This document shows, piece by piece, positions 35,788 through 48,465 of a stretch of DNA of 64,000 nt. Made by a program: the position numbers and the translations under genes. Below the pieces are notes generated by a model. It made no database searches, was not told where the DNA came from, and worked only from the letters and a program-made list of their open reading frames with translations. Numbering within the stretch: the stretch's first letter is position 1; the number at the start of each line of letters is the position of its first letter. The stretch comes from Carallia brachiata (lineage: Eukaryota > Streptophyta > Magnoliopsida > Malpighiales > Rhizophoraceae), in assembly GCA_021464245.1 (NCBI GenBank), contig JADCRB010000102.1, positions 701,000 to 764,999 of the forward strand, in the 5' to 3' direction.

Positions 35788-37484
35788 ATGAACTTAATCT
35801 GCGTACCGGGATTATTGCAGTTGAATCAAGTCGTCGTCGGAGGAGGAGGAGGAATTATAGGCGTACATAATAAACGCCGTCTTCGTCCGGTTCCAAGTGG
35901 CTGTAGCAGTGGCAGCAATAGAGCTGCTGCTATTCTCACTCCCAGTCATTCCGCTGTCCCTTTCCCTTTTCCTCGCACTTGCAGGTAAGAAACACTACAC
36001 TTTTTTGGTGTTGCTGTTGTTCTCTCGTCGGCTTAACATTTTCTACCTTAAGTTTCGTATGATTAAAAGTTGGAGTAATTCAATTCAATTCATTTGAAAT
36101 TCTCTTGCGCACTTATTTTTGTTTGGGATCACACATATCCAAAAAAAAAAAACAAGAAGAAAAAAAAAATGACCATCTTTACACAATGGGATGGAATTTG
36201 GTGGGAATTCAATCATTTGCCTCAAAAACGAAGTGAACTGTAACAAAGCTTGGTTCTTGCAAATTGATTGATATTGTAACCGCTACTGCCTGTCCTGGTT
36301 TTTGTCAAGGCATTCTTGTGAGTCACCTGGATATTGATGGTTTTGTTTTATACCATTAAATTACAGAGTCATAGGTCACATTTTTAACTGGGGAGATTCT
36401 GAAAATTGATTTATATATTGTTAGCATGTTCTTTTTAATTGCATTTCTCTGCTGATGAAGGGTGTCCAAGAAGACGATAAAAAAAAATGATTTGGCAACA
36501 GCTGGTGTTGGGGATGGTTGGTGGCCAAAGTCTAACTATTGCAGACAGACCTACTCTTTATATGGGTTAGCTTTGTTTGGATTTTCAGGCTTCAAATTTT
36601 AGCCTTTGTTAAGGTCTGGACCACCAACTAATCACCCTTTTTGAGTTTTGACTCTGAGTGAGTGCCACCATGGGTGCAGTGCTTTGTCCTCGACTGCCCT
36701 CACCACCGGTGTGTATCGTGCTGTAGAATCCACAGAAGAAGACATCTACTCTATTAAAACATTGAAATAAAATTATGTACTTACTAAGGCCTTAAACTTG
36801 TAACCTTAGTGGGGTTGGGTCATGATGGATTCAGGATGTAATATTTGATTCTAAGAAGATGATAAAAAAAAAAAAAACCGAGGGCGATATGCATATAAGA
36901 ACTGCCAAGTGGAATTGGGGTTACTGCAGATTAGGAGTGCTGAAATCTAAGGGTATTTGATCCAAACTGTTGGGGCTTTTTTTTTGGGTAAAGTTATTGA
37001 TTTGCAAACTGAACCAGGTTTGCTCACCCTGCCTGTTACTTTAATGAAATATATGGATGATATCTAAGACTCGGAACAACCGCAAAAATTTCACATTTGC
37101 TGCAAGGGCGAGGGAATTGTTAAGGGTTGCATATGCATATGCATGGTAACCCTGTCACTGCAATATTTCCATGTTGCTGCTCAAGCTGGAAGTTAGTCTG
37201 TGTTGATTATTGTTAACTCTCTCTTTTTACTCAGATATGAACTTACAACAAGATGGAAAATGATGCAGAGGATTTTTACCATCTTTGCGTCAAATTCAAG
37301 CCCTTCTGGTGGAGATTCCGTGAAAGATAAATCAGAAAAGATCACTACCAAAGATGCCGCTCAAGGTCCTCCATTTCTGACTATTTTGGCCGGATTGCTT
37401 GTCTTTTTACTTGTATGTTGGGTATTTGGGTCTATTATATTGTGGTTATATGGTCTCGTTGTTAACGTGCCTCCATCGAAGTAG
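35788..37484 (+). CDS. Small single-pass membrane protein, probably plastid-targeted, uncharacterised
   Basis: Two exons, 35788-35984 and 37235-37484, are joined across a 1250-bp intron (AG|GTAAGA donor, TTTTACTCAG acceptor) to give 148 aa. The start at 35788 is the first ATG in the frame that splices correctly. The first 66 residues are rich in Ser, Pro, Arg and Gly with few acidic residues, as in chloroplast transit peptides. A soluble basic stretch (YELTTRWKMMQRIFTIFAS) and a Lys/Asp-rich linker follow. One strong membrane segment (about residues 113-138, LTILAGLLVFLLVCWVFGSI onward) ends in a short VNVPPSK tail. I do not recognise a named family, and plastid location is inferred only from composition. 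Its 3' end faces that of the next gene, about 0.7 kb away. A shorter protein starting at the Met pair in exon 2 is possible but less likely. Confidence 0.78.
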
Positions 37485-38179
37485 ATTGAGTCGTGAACAT
37501 TCATGTAAATGTTTATGTTGAAGCTGCCCTTCCTTAGACCTTTGGTTGTGGGAGACTAGTCCATTGGGACACCTTTAAAAGTTATTAGCTTGCATGCTTT
37601 CCTGGTACCTGTTTTTGCAACTTTTCTTACTTCCTAATAGCCCTTTTCAAGCCAATTTCTTTTCCAGTGATTAAGCGAATATAGACATTTGAACAACGTA
37701 ACAGGAACTGCGTCACCGCAGACGAAGAATAAGTTGGCATAACAGAGAAAGAACATTACTTCGACTTGACAACCATCCAATGCAAGCTGGGGAAACGATT
37801 TGTGACCCTGCAACATGGGACTCAAAAGACTGCCTTTAATTTTCCGCACAAGATGGCTATTTTGCGAGCATTTGATGCATTGACGAATGACTTTGTAATT
37901 ATGCGGCATCCAATTTGATTCCTTGCCGTGAAAAGGCACTTGCTGGCAAATATTCTAGTTTTGAAGAGCTGGAGACCAAAAGTTATTTGTTTTTCGCAGT
38001 TGATATTAGAGAAACAAGAAAAAAATCTTATTCACATGGATCGAAAAAAACCAAAAGAGATCTTATTCACTAAAAACATAGAATAATGGTCGCCAAAATA
38101 AATTCTCACATAGGAGATGGTAGCTCCATATTCCATAAAAACTTCACTTTGTAACGCTATCTTAGAATAGGGCAGTAAG

Positions 38180-40095
38180 TCATTTGCCCATTGTTCCTTC
38201 ATCTCGAGGAATGCCATCTCCAACCCCAGTTGATGCCCTAAAGTCACGACGCTCGTCAGTGGTGGCAGTAATAACTGGCATCCATACTTCAGCGCTGCTG
38301 CTCAAGAGCGATTGCACCTGTGGATCTGCAGCTATTGCTGATGATACCATCTCGTCCACGTTAGCTAGCTTTTCTGATAGTTTGTCCAACTCCTGTGCTA
38401 TTTCAATCTAACATCAAACCAAATATGAGTTACTTAAAAAACACATGAACAAACTACCAGGTCCTTGTCAAGTGATCAAATATTCCTAATTCTCAGCATA
38501 TGCTGTATAAAGAGTTCAGGGAACGAATGAACCAAAAAGGTAAGAAATATTGCAATCCTAGTCATAACTAATCAATAGCTACCTCATTCAGGTTGCGACT
38601 GGACTCTGAAGGAACTTTCTTAACCTCCAATCCAAGTGCTTCAATTTTAGAGCGCAGTTCAACTTCTTCCTCATTGGTCAGTGCTTCCACCTGAACTAAA
38701 GGCAATCAGAACAAAACATTAGTTGATGTGAAAAATAGAGCGTAATTTAAAGAAGCACAAGAGGTTCAAATGGTGAAGGTCCAATCTAAAAACAATTCAC
38801 ACGTAATCAATATGATGCAGTGTAACTCATGCAAAATTAATAGTTCGTAGATATTGCGGATTGGAGTTATTTCCATTCAAGAACAAGTCAAATTAACATG
38901 ATTACAGATATCTTAAGAAGCAAAAGGATTAAAAAACAAATTTAGTCTCCGAATGTGCAATAGAAAGGTAGACATTGTTGAATCAAATTTTCCCATTTAA
39001 TTTGGTAAAAATGCAAATTCCTTAAATCCTTTTTAATGATGAGAAAAAAGTAGCCTAGGCACAATTTTGCAGTTGCAGGAATTTTCTCCCTTGTTTGAAC
39101 CCAAGAAATTCTAAATCATCCAAACCATTATTGAGCAGAAGCACATTAATGACAATTTATTAGGATAACAATGCATAAACTCCTAACGCCTCATGCAATG
39201 TGCTATCATTTTATCTAATTTGTGCTGAAATCCCCTCCAAACTTTGTCAAAACTCTAGCCATAAACTGATTAAAGCTTACTTTGGCAAGATTACTCAGAT
39301 CAGGAAAAAAAAAAAGTCAGTTTGAGTAGAGAGGGAATTCAAGCATGGAAAAAATCTATGATAAAGGCCAAAATTTTCAGTCCTCCATAACAAGAAATTT
39401 AATATCTCTGTCCAGCAATTCCAACGGTCATAGTTGGTACACTCTAATAGATTTTAGAATTGATGAAACAAGAACTGAAGGCGTGGCTTCCATTCACAGC
39501 TAGAATTGCTATCAGCCTCTCTAGGACACCACAGCACAGTAATTAACTCCCATCAAAGAAAGTCCAAATCAAGATCTCGCTCTTGCAGATCCAACAACTC
39601 AGTTTCAGCAACAACCCACCTCACCAACTGCTCTCCTCTTCACATCTATATCAAGAACTCTCCCCCTTCCCCCTCCCCCCCGGCGGGCGCCCCCATGGTT
39701 CCCAATAATCAATACCCGGAAGCTGCAATTTTGAGGACAGGAAGGGGGCAGAAATCATTCCCTGCTCTTTTAATTCAGTTATAACTCGGATTACTCAGCA
39801 ACACAAAAGGTTCAGAACCAGCAAGCCGGACCAGCAAGCGAGGGACTGACAAACACAATGGCCATTAATTAATCACCATGGGCGGGCAACACAGAGTGGG
39901 ATCGTTAAATAAATCAAATAACCGGATCATCACGCAAATAAACAAATCCCCAAAGCAAATAAAACACAAATTAATATGAAATTAAAATCAACATGTCCAC
40001 TGAAAATTCCCAAATCTTATAAAAAAAACAAACAGTCAGAAGCATCTATCCCGACGACCAACACAAACGCAGAGACAGACAGAGAGAGAGATGTA

Positions 40096-40137
<42 letters not shown>

Positions 40138-40228
40138 ATAATGAAAAAGTGAACTGAGAAAGAGAGAGAGAAAGGGAATGGAGGGGACCTGGTGGAGGAG
40201 AGAAGAAAGGAGATCAAACAATGGTGCA

Positions 40229-40263
<35 letters not shown>

Positions 40264-40290
40264 CCCTTCTTCTCTTTCTTCTCCTCCCAT
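38180..40290 (-). CDS. 145-aa protein with N-terminal polyalanine, uncharacterised
   Basis: Three minus-strand exons, 40290-40189, 38690-38583 and 38407-38180, all end on codon boundaries and give 145 aa. The first exon encodes an acidic start, ten alanines (residues 11-20) and DAPLFDLLSSLLHQ. The second encodes a charged helix-prone segment (EALTNEEEVELRSKIEALGL). The third holds a leucine-heptad-like helix (EIAQELDKLSEKLANVDEM), then DPQVQSLLSS and VWMPVITATTDERR, the part that looks most conserved. No signal peptide or membrane segment is seen. It looks like a small plant helical protein that may belong to a larger complex, but I cannot name the family. The first intron is 1498 bp. The alanine run is encoded by a pure GCA (CTG on the plus strand) triplet tract and so should vary in length. 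Confidence 0.82.
40104..40135. repeat. (TA)n microsatellite
   Basis: About sixteen TA units in the first intron of the minus-strand gene, followed by TAATAATAA. Similar simple repeats elsewhere: (TC)n at 21571-21604, (CT)n/(CA)n at 32528-32584 and (CTT)n at about 48829-48855. Confidence 0.9.
40229..40262. repeat. (CTG)n triplet repeat coding polyalanine
   Basis: Eleven or so perfect CTG units lie inside the first exon of the minus-strand gene. Read as GCA on that strand they encode the ten-alanine run. Confidence 0.9.
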
Positions 40291-40518
40291 TTTCACTTGT
40301 CTATTATGATTTCAATTCACCGTCACCTCTCTCTCTCTCTCTCCCTTCTTTCTAGTTCTGCTTTACTATTTTTTTAGAACAAGACTATTTATGCAAAATC
40401 GATTTTCTAATACATACTTTATAATTTGTATAAAAAATTATTTAAATATTATAAAAAAAATTTATGTTTCATATAAAAATATTAGATTTTACTAGCAATA
40501 AATACTTTTACTTTCTTT

Positions 40519-40685
40519 TTTACAGTTGCTGTTTACGTGGCAGATATTGATTGGTTGTCAAAAAATTAAATGTCAAAAATATTACAAAAATACTATTAAA
40601 AAGTACTAATATGTTGATATTTTATTAATATCTATAAAAAAGAAAGTAAAAAATAACTGCATGTAATAAAATTCAAAAGTATTTT
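40519..40685. repeat. Dispersed repeat, copy 2 (pairs with 35111-35290)
   Basis: This copy has ACAGTTGCTGTTTACGTGGC, then ATTGATTGGTTGTCAAAAA, then GAAAGTAAAAAATAACTGC. It has the same order and orientation as the copy at 35111-35290. It starts about 230 bases upstream of the minus-strand gene's ATG. Confidence 0.5.
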
Positions 40686-40699
40686 CCCTCCATTTAAAT

Positions 40700-41814
40700 T
40701 CAAGAAAATGCTTACCCAAAACGAACAACAATGGTGTGGTTAGACAGGCTTAGGGTGTTTGGGGTGAAGTAAGAGATCCTAGATTCAAGTATTATTAAGA
40801 TATTTGGCTAGAATTAAATTTATTTAGAATTTTTCTGGATCACAAATGGCCTCATGTATAAATTATCTAATTTATTTTAGATAATGAATTATAAGGCACC
40901 ACTCTACTTACAAAAAAAAAAAAAAAAAGATGCCTAGGTAAAGTAATTTCTTTTTATTTCTCTTGTCTAAAGACAATTTTAGGTGTCAAAGAAGAATTGC
41001 TAAATTACAATTTGACCACAATCCAATCTAAATCTATTCCAAAAATAAATTCAATCCAAATGTTAACTATTATAAGAAAATTTGGGTTTAGTAAAATATA
41101 ATTTTGCGGTGATTTTACAACTAAGATGTTTTAGTCACAAATTTAGAGTACTTTAAAGATTAAATTGCTACCACTGACCAGCGTAATTCAATGACAAAGT
41201 CACCATCGAGGAGGTCATTCTGCGAAAATTTGAACACTCTGAATTGCAAAGTGTGAGTAAATGTACATCTGACCGCTGACAGTTATGGTAGATGTTGGTT
41301 TAACAAACAAAGTATAGTAAAGTTTGTTATTTCATAAATTTAATATACCAATCCAATTTATTGTATAGTATATTCAACGTAATTTTTTCTTAATTAAATT
41401 ATGTAATAATTACTCATGCTTTTCTATTTTTTTGATTTAAAAAAATAAAGTGTAAACCACTCAAACGGTTTTCGTTAAAATTACTGGACGACAAAAAAAA
41501 GAGGTGACATGAACTGAAAAAAAGAAAATTAATAAAAATACAAAAAGATGACTATAATTAGTAGCATTGGGCCCAAATGGTCTTCCCAAGTCCAAATCCA
41601 CCAAAAATTAATAACAGTTTCTAAAATAACTAACTCAATTGATTCCATACCTTTCAAATTTCAAATCTATAATTTATTAATAATCTCATAAATTTTCTGA
41701 CAAAAAAAATTAATTGCATAAAAATATATAATTAGAAAAAGAAAAACCAAATTAGAAGCGCAAGACATGGCCCTCTTCAACGACCCAAAAAAAAAAAAGG
41801 TTCTTAACTTAAGG
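40700..41814. other. AT-rich intergenic DNA
   Basis: No gene, domain or clear repeat boundary was seen. It contains A-runs near 40912-40928 and long AT-rich stretches. Confidence 0.5.
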
Positions 41815-42283
41815 TTGTCAGAACCGGACCGGTCATCGAACCGGAAACATTAGTGGGTCAAGATTCAACCGGTTCAACCGGTCGAACCGGTATTTAATAA
41901 TATATATGTGTATAAAAGTAATTATAAAAATAATATTTATAAATAGTGATTAAATATTAATTTTTCTAATTTTAAGAGATGAAATTGAAATTTTTAATAG
42001 ATTTAGGACTAAATTGAACTTTTAAATTAAAATTAATACTTAAATTATAATTTAAATAACATTTGGGGTCAAATTGTAATTTATGAATTTTTTAATTTTA
42101 TTGGACAGGTCCAACCGGTTCGGTTTTCACCGATTTTTTACCGGTTTTGACCGGTTCTTGACCGGTTTTTTCCGGTTTTGACCGGTCCGAGTCACCCTTC
42201 AAAATTTACCAAAATCGGCCCGGACCACCGGCCGGTCCCCGGTTCAACCGGTCCGACCGGCGGGTCCGGTCCGGTTCTGACAA
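41815..42283. mobile_element. Non-autonomous element with CCGGTT-rich ends
   Basis: The terminal inverted repeat TTGTCAGAACCGGACCGG is matched by CCGGTCCGGTTCTGACAA at the other end. Both subterminal zones (about 60 bases left, 170 right) are packed with AACCGGT/ACCGGTT motifs around an AT-rich core. It is 469 bp with no coding capacity. Clustered subterminal motifs suggest a hAT or similar cut-and-paste family. No convincing target duplication was found. Confidence 0.82.
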
Positions 42284-43353
42284 CATTGTTAATCTTAACA
42301 CTCATGATCATTTTATTTTAATTTATATCTTTTTTTTGTCAACCATATTTTGACATGTGCAACACACATTTGATAGTTGTGAAACGATTGGTGTCTGTGA
42401 TATAGACGCAAAAATTTGTGGAATTCAATCAAATTTTTTAATTCTTTTAAAAATTAAATTTCCATGCTTTTAAAGATATGCTAATGTGATAAAATTGATA
42501 ATTTTTTCTATTTATTTATTTAAACAATACATATCCAAAATAAAATACTCAGAATTTATTTCTTAACTAATTAAATTAAACAGAAAAACTATGTAGCTTA
42601 ACCTTATTAAAGCACATAGTGGAAAAACAAGAGGTGACACAATTTCTTCCGTCTCGTGATTCCTTTTGACAAAAAAATAAAAAATTAAAAAATTAAATAA
42701 ATAAAGATGGACAGTGGAGATTAAGAAATAGGTATATAAGTTCTCGTCCTAAAATTGAGCTACATCGTCAAGCTTTGAATTAAATTCTAAATTAGAGTTA
42801 CAACGAATCTTGTAAAAAAAATGGATACCGAATAAGTTGTAATTAGGAGTGTCAACCGATCGGTTTGACACCTATAACAAAAATAAAAATACTTTAAAAA
42901 AAAAGCCTTCAGTGGCGGCTTGACAATTTTGCCTTGGAAGAAATTTTCAGCAAAGCCGCTCATTAGAAAAGCGTGAGCTCAAAGGCTTTTTAAACAAGGA
43001 TAAATGATTATGGTCTCAAAATTTTTGTTCCAATTATTTTTTATAATGTAATAATTGTAACATTTTGTGTAATACCGATGGTAAAATCTATAATAAATTT
43101 TTTTTTTTATATATTTTATGAATATAGTTATAAAAAATTTCTTATTATTGTATTACAAATAAATTTTCGGACAAATCTCTCCTAGTTATCCAGCGATAAG
43201 TAAGGCGTCTTTATCCACCGCATCTCCGAGTGACCTGTAGACTTTACGCGAGGATAGAAGCTCGAGCACGGAAAGGCAAGCAAAGACAAAGAGCAAAGCC
43301 TCGTGGTGGTGGTCCTAGTTCTGACGCTTACGTTGGACTGTCATTCCTGGTAC
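42284..43353. other. Intergenic DNA with a GC-richer patch
   Basis: Mostly AT-rich. The patch 43185-43350 is distinctly GC-richer than its surroundings and has no transposon hallmarks; it carries no convincing reading frame. It may be a relic of a gene or promoter, cut at its right by the next element. Confidence 0.35.
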
Positions 43354-44104
43354 TATAGTTATTAAAACTGACTAGAACATTGATTTGATTACGTGATCGA
43401 GTCAGTGGATTATTAGTTCAATTAGTAAATTATTAATTTAATTAATAGATCATTAATTCTTAAAAAAATAAATATATTAAATAATATATATAAATTTTTT
43501 TTGTACAATTTAACACAATAACTACATTTTCACAAATTAAAAAATAGTTTATACTAATCAAAATTTTGATAAAGATTTTTAAAAAATTATTTTTTAAGAT
43601 CAATTGTAACATATTATTTAATATATGAACAATGTTAAATTATTACATACAGAAAAATAGATTATAAAAAGTTAAAAATTATTAAATTGTACAAAAAAAA
43701 ATATTATATAATACTGTTTAGTATTATGAAAATATTATTTTTATCATTTACACAGTAAAAAATTTAAAAAAATAAATTTTAGTGTGTAAATATTATACAA
43801 ATATTATTGTTCGAGTAGTAAAAAATGAAAAAAAATTATAATTTTTACTGTTTGAACACTGTTTATCATTAAAAAAATATTATTTTTACTATTTATACAG
43901 TAAAAAGTGAAAAAAAATTATAATTTTTTACTGTTTGACCACTGTTTATCATTAATAAAATATTATTTTTACTGTTTGCACAATAAAAAATAAAAAAAAA
44001 ATTTATTATTCAAATGATCTGGTTACTGTTTACGCGAACCGACACGACCCAGTGCCTGGGTCACCGGTCTGACCGGACAGGCTGGGCCAGGTTTAATAAC
44101 TATG
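43354..44104. mobile_element. Non-autonomous hAT-like element with perfect 8-bp target duplication
   Basis: The ends are TATAGTTATTAAA and TTTAATAACTATG, a 12-13 bp inverted repeat. CCTGGTAC occurs directly on both sides (43346-43353 and 44105-44112), an exact 8-bp duplication as hAT elements make. The 751-bp interior is AT-rich with a repeated module (TATTATTTTTACT-TT, then GTTTATCATTAA) and a GC-rich right subterminus (CCGGTCTGACCGG). There is no reading frame. The perfect duplication implies a relatively recent insertion. Confidence 0.85.
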
Positions 44105-44112
44105 CCTGGTAC

Positions 44113-46380
44113 TAAGATGGGAAACAATACAAGGAACAATTTACATGTTCTTATGTTATACTTGTAATATAATTGATTGAGATATTTTATGGTAATTTAT
44201 TTGTTTGGTGTTCGAATCTCAGTAATCATGTTCTCATTCCCTAGCTTCTTAACTTCTTTTGTAACTGGAAAAAAAATGCAGATTCTGCGAGGAGTTATCA
44301 ATGTCTTCTTACTTGCAAAGTATCAATACATCGAATTTTCAATTTACCCAAAAAAAAAAAAAATAATAGCAATGCATCAAATCTTTGTTTTTTTTTTTTA
44401 AAAATGATGAAAATATTGCATTCATAAGCATAGTATTAAGTTCATCAAACCTGTTCCCCAAGACTGTTAACTACCTCCTGCATGCGCATCAATTGATTAT
44501 CTCACACGCAACCATGCATGATGTTGGGATTCAATAGAAGTGTCAAACAATTGCTGAAAAAAAAAAAAATGAGTCCAATGTGATACGTGTGCCACCAAAA
44601 TTGAGGACACTTATTTTATTTTGACTTATGTCATAAGTCACGGTGGGTTCGGTTTTAACAACTTTTTAACCCTTAAAAATACAACCAAATCATTAAATAT
44701 AATTTACTTAAAAGAAAATATTAGATAACATCTTTTAAGTAGAGTTAAAGTAGTATTAAAGTAATATAAATTATTAAATATTTAAATTTAAAAAATAAAA
44801 AAAATAAATAAATTATTAAATAATATTAAATGAATCGTTATATATTGTTAGATAAATTACGTGATTATTTTAATGTTATTTAAAATTAATTTATAAAATA
44901 TATCCTTTCTTAAATTAAGCATCATATATAATTTATTCTTAATGATTTTGATCGTTTCTATTTAATTTTAATCGACTTTGTTCAATTCAGCGAATTGGAT
45001 AATTCCCTAGCAACACCCCTAATTGTAATGATGGCCTGGCAGTGCGGTTTGATGATGGCTAAGAAGTTGATGGTCCATGACCATGAGCTGCTAATAAAGA
45101 ACAATATTATCCTGCGTCTGTGCAATGAGACTTACAGAGCAAAGTTCTTCTAATCTGAACATGACACCACGTAAAAGTATAATTTGGTTAATGATTTAAT
45201 GTTTTTTTTATATTGTCCTTCATTCGAGTCTTGTCATTGTTTCATACTTCTTAATAAATAAAGTTTTATGTTAAGAATACAATTAATAAATTTTAAATTA
45301 TTTAATATCGTAATTAAATATAAAAGAGATTTATTTAAATTTTATAGTACTAAAATAGTAAATATTTATTATAAAAAAAGTTAATGAGAATGCTAACAAG
45401 AGTTCTGCAGCGATCAATATCTCTATAATTAATTATTTTTTTTTTCATGTTAGGAAAAAAAAAAGCAACCTGAACATGCCGCAATTAAGACTTAAAACAT
45501 GGCAACTCATTAAAAAAAATTTGAAGGAAAAGTGAATTTTATTTTGTAGGGGGGGTGGTTTATGGGATTTTAGTGTGTTGAGTTTCGGCATGAGAAATGA
45601 AAAGAAAGAAAACACAAACTTTAAGAAAATTGTTTGGAAGGACAATGGCACATGATTTTATGTGTCTCAAAATGTACGTGAGGTCAATTGAAAAGAGATA
45701 ATAAATGAGAGATGATCAACGTACCCTAAATATTTTAATTTCATTCAATATATTATTCAATGCTTGTAAGAGTATTATTATAATTTTATTTATAAATTTT
45801 TTTCTTAAAATTTTTTATATAATTTAAATATAAAATTTTATTTTTTTATTATTTTTCGTACATGTCTATCTCTCAACTTTTTTTCTCATTAAAATTTTAC
45901 AATCCAAACAAACCGTGCCTTCTTACGATCCAATCTTATCTTTTTGCATCTCGCTTTTTCATTTGATCTCATTTTAGAGTGGCAGAGTCACATCCCAGGT
46001 CACTCACTTGTTTACCTCCATTATTTTAGGTACAACCCCACAGGCGCGTGACAATGAATGACTAATTGTCCGCACAAAACGATATCATTTAAATACTTGA
46101 TTACACTTTTTCTAATTAAAATTTTTCATTCTGTAATTTTAATCTATAGTCCTAAAATTTTAAGTTATTTAGGAAATTTTCTTTTTTGTTTAGATAAGAA
46201 AAATAAAATCTTACTAATCTTTTCGAATTTCACCAAAAAGTAGTCATTAAGTTATTTTTTACAATAAATAATAAAATACATTATCTAATCTTATCTTGTA
46301 CGTGAATTGTATCACCCTTACTTTTCTATCTTTCTAAACGACCCAAAAAGACATTGCCCAATAGAGTTATATATTTTTTA
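44113..46380. other. AT-rich intergenic DNA
   Basis: No gene is supported. Short frames here are translations of A/T-rich sequence without conserved residues. Confidence 0.5.
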
Positions 46381-46387
46381 TTGGTAA

Positions 46388-46545
46388 CGGTGATAATTTT
46401 TTTTACGTAATTTCGAAGTAGTTATATAATTATATCAAATAATATTTGATAATTTATCTGTTTTTTACTTTTTTTAATTTAATTATTTAATAATTTATAT
46501 CAATTTATAACTACTTTCAAATTATCTAAAGTCATCAAACTTTTT
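46388..46545. mobile_element. Small hairpin MITE
   Basis: TAATTTCGAAGTAGTTATATAA on the left pairs with TTATAACTACTTTCAAATTA on the right, with further pairing outwards toward GGTGAT and ATCAAAC. The loop is AT-rich. Total length is about 150 bases. Confidence 0.55.
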
Positions 46546-48440
46546 TCATTTTCATTGAGTTATTTTATACATAAATTATGTATTATAATTTAGTATTCTA
46601 GAATTTGTTTATTACAACGTAGATTAGGGTGATGGGTATAAGGGAATAAGGATTCCCCTTATCATGGGAATCTCATTCCCTTTTTTTTAAGGGAATATGA
46701 ATCGTTTTATTAGGAACCAAACATAAAGAATAAGAAAAAGTTAGTTGATTCCCATTCCCATCTAATTTTTTCTTTAAACAAACACCCCCTTAATAACTTA
46801 ACACTCTAGTTATATTTTTAGCTTTCTAATAAAAAAGAAGGTTATATTAATGACCGTCAAAGTCTATAAGGCGCAAATTTCGGCTAAAGAAATGGGTAAG
46901 TCAGGCGCAGGGCAAGTTGTTTTGTCGCATCATCTCATGGCATTTAGTGAAACTAAGGAGAAACTCACTAGTCACGAATGTGCCTGGTTGTTGCAAGTGG
47001 AAATTATAAGGTCACCAAACTTCAAAATCGAGAATTAGATTTTGATATTTTTAGTATAATTAGTTAGAATATTTTGTTTAGATTTTTTAGTCTTTTTTTT
47101 CGGTTAGGAGTAGGAGTATGGGCAAAGTTTAAAAATAGAGTAAGGTTTGAGACATAGGTAGGTGCGACATAATTTTACTTAACACGGAGATGAGTCACAC
47201 GCGTGGGTGTTAAGCTGTTGTTGCCTTTTTAACTCTCATTTTATAGCAGTTTAATGAACCCGCTGAGGTATTTGGTAGAATTAAGCTTATCTTACTCTTA
47301 CATTTTTTTATCATGTTCTTTTACAAGATTAAGGATGAGTTTCTTTGTAGTAATATTTTACACAAAAAAAAAAATTTCTTCATTTTTCGACATTTATTTC
47401 ATATAAAATATTTTATAAAAAAAATTTAGAAAAAATTTTGAAATTTAAAAAAAAAATAAATTCAGCTCAGAATAAGTTAAAATTATTTTCTGAAAAAAAC
47501 ACAAAATATGTTTTAAATGAATGATAAAAAAAAATTATTATTTTTATTAAAAATATTTTATTTTATAAATATTTTATAAAAATAAATTATTATCTAGCTA
47601 ACAAACTGGTTGTAGACTACTTTAATTTCTCAGTCGTATTAAAAAGTAAAAAATTTTTGAGCCCGAGCATGTCAGTTGAACTGAGTCGTCTATTTGATGT
47701 GGCAAGACTAGTGGCAGGCGGGATCTAAAAAAAACTAAGTGCAACTCTTTACCACCGAAATGTAATTATAAAATTGTGTCAAAAAAAAAAAAAAATGTAA
47801 TTATAAAATACTTTATATAATAATTTTTGTTTTTAAGAAAAAAATTTCGTTTGAAGGAAAATTTTTTTTTAAGTATATATTATATGAAATTTATATTTTA
47901 AATTATAAAATAATATCTATTTAATTTAAAATTTTAATTTTATTATTTTATATTAATAAATTTTATCAATATAATTATATTTTATTATTAAATAATTATA
48001 TGATGTTACTCTCCCAAGTTGAATTATTGGACACTAAAAAAAGAACGTTATTATACAATCAAATAATTTATGATAAATAGTTAATTTAACTAATTTAATA
48101 ATTAATTTTTTAAAATATAATATATTTTTAACGATTTAATAATTTATATTTTTATATATTAATTATGTGATATATTAATTATTTCATGGTATACCTCTTT
48201 AACTTAAAAAAAAACACTTTATTTAGGTCCCCTGTCTTTTTCCTAGGGGTGGCCACACGTAAGCGCACTGTTACCCGAGCACATCTACCAACTTCAGTCT
48301 TTTTCGTCTTGAGAGGAAGGTGTCTTGTCGGCCGACAGTGACTGTTGTAAGTTCAGAAGGGAAAAGAGTAAAGAGTTTCTTACTTTTCTGCTCTGCCTGT
48401 CTGGTCGCCTGGAGTGGCTAACGCAAAAACATGGCTGCTT
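46546..48440. other. AT-rich intergenic DNA
   Basis: A GGGAAT/ATTCCC-rich stretch at 46620-46790 ending in CAAACACCCCCTT looks like another worn MITE end. The rest is AT-rich with no gene. A frame at 46850-47038 shows no recognisable protein. Confidence 0.4.
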
Positions 48441-48465
48441 CTTGAAGTGAACCCATGCTTTTTAT

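Noticed and set aside
46850..47038. 62-aa frame in intergenic DNA
   Set aside because: No recognisable motif, no splice partners, AT-rich flanks.
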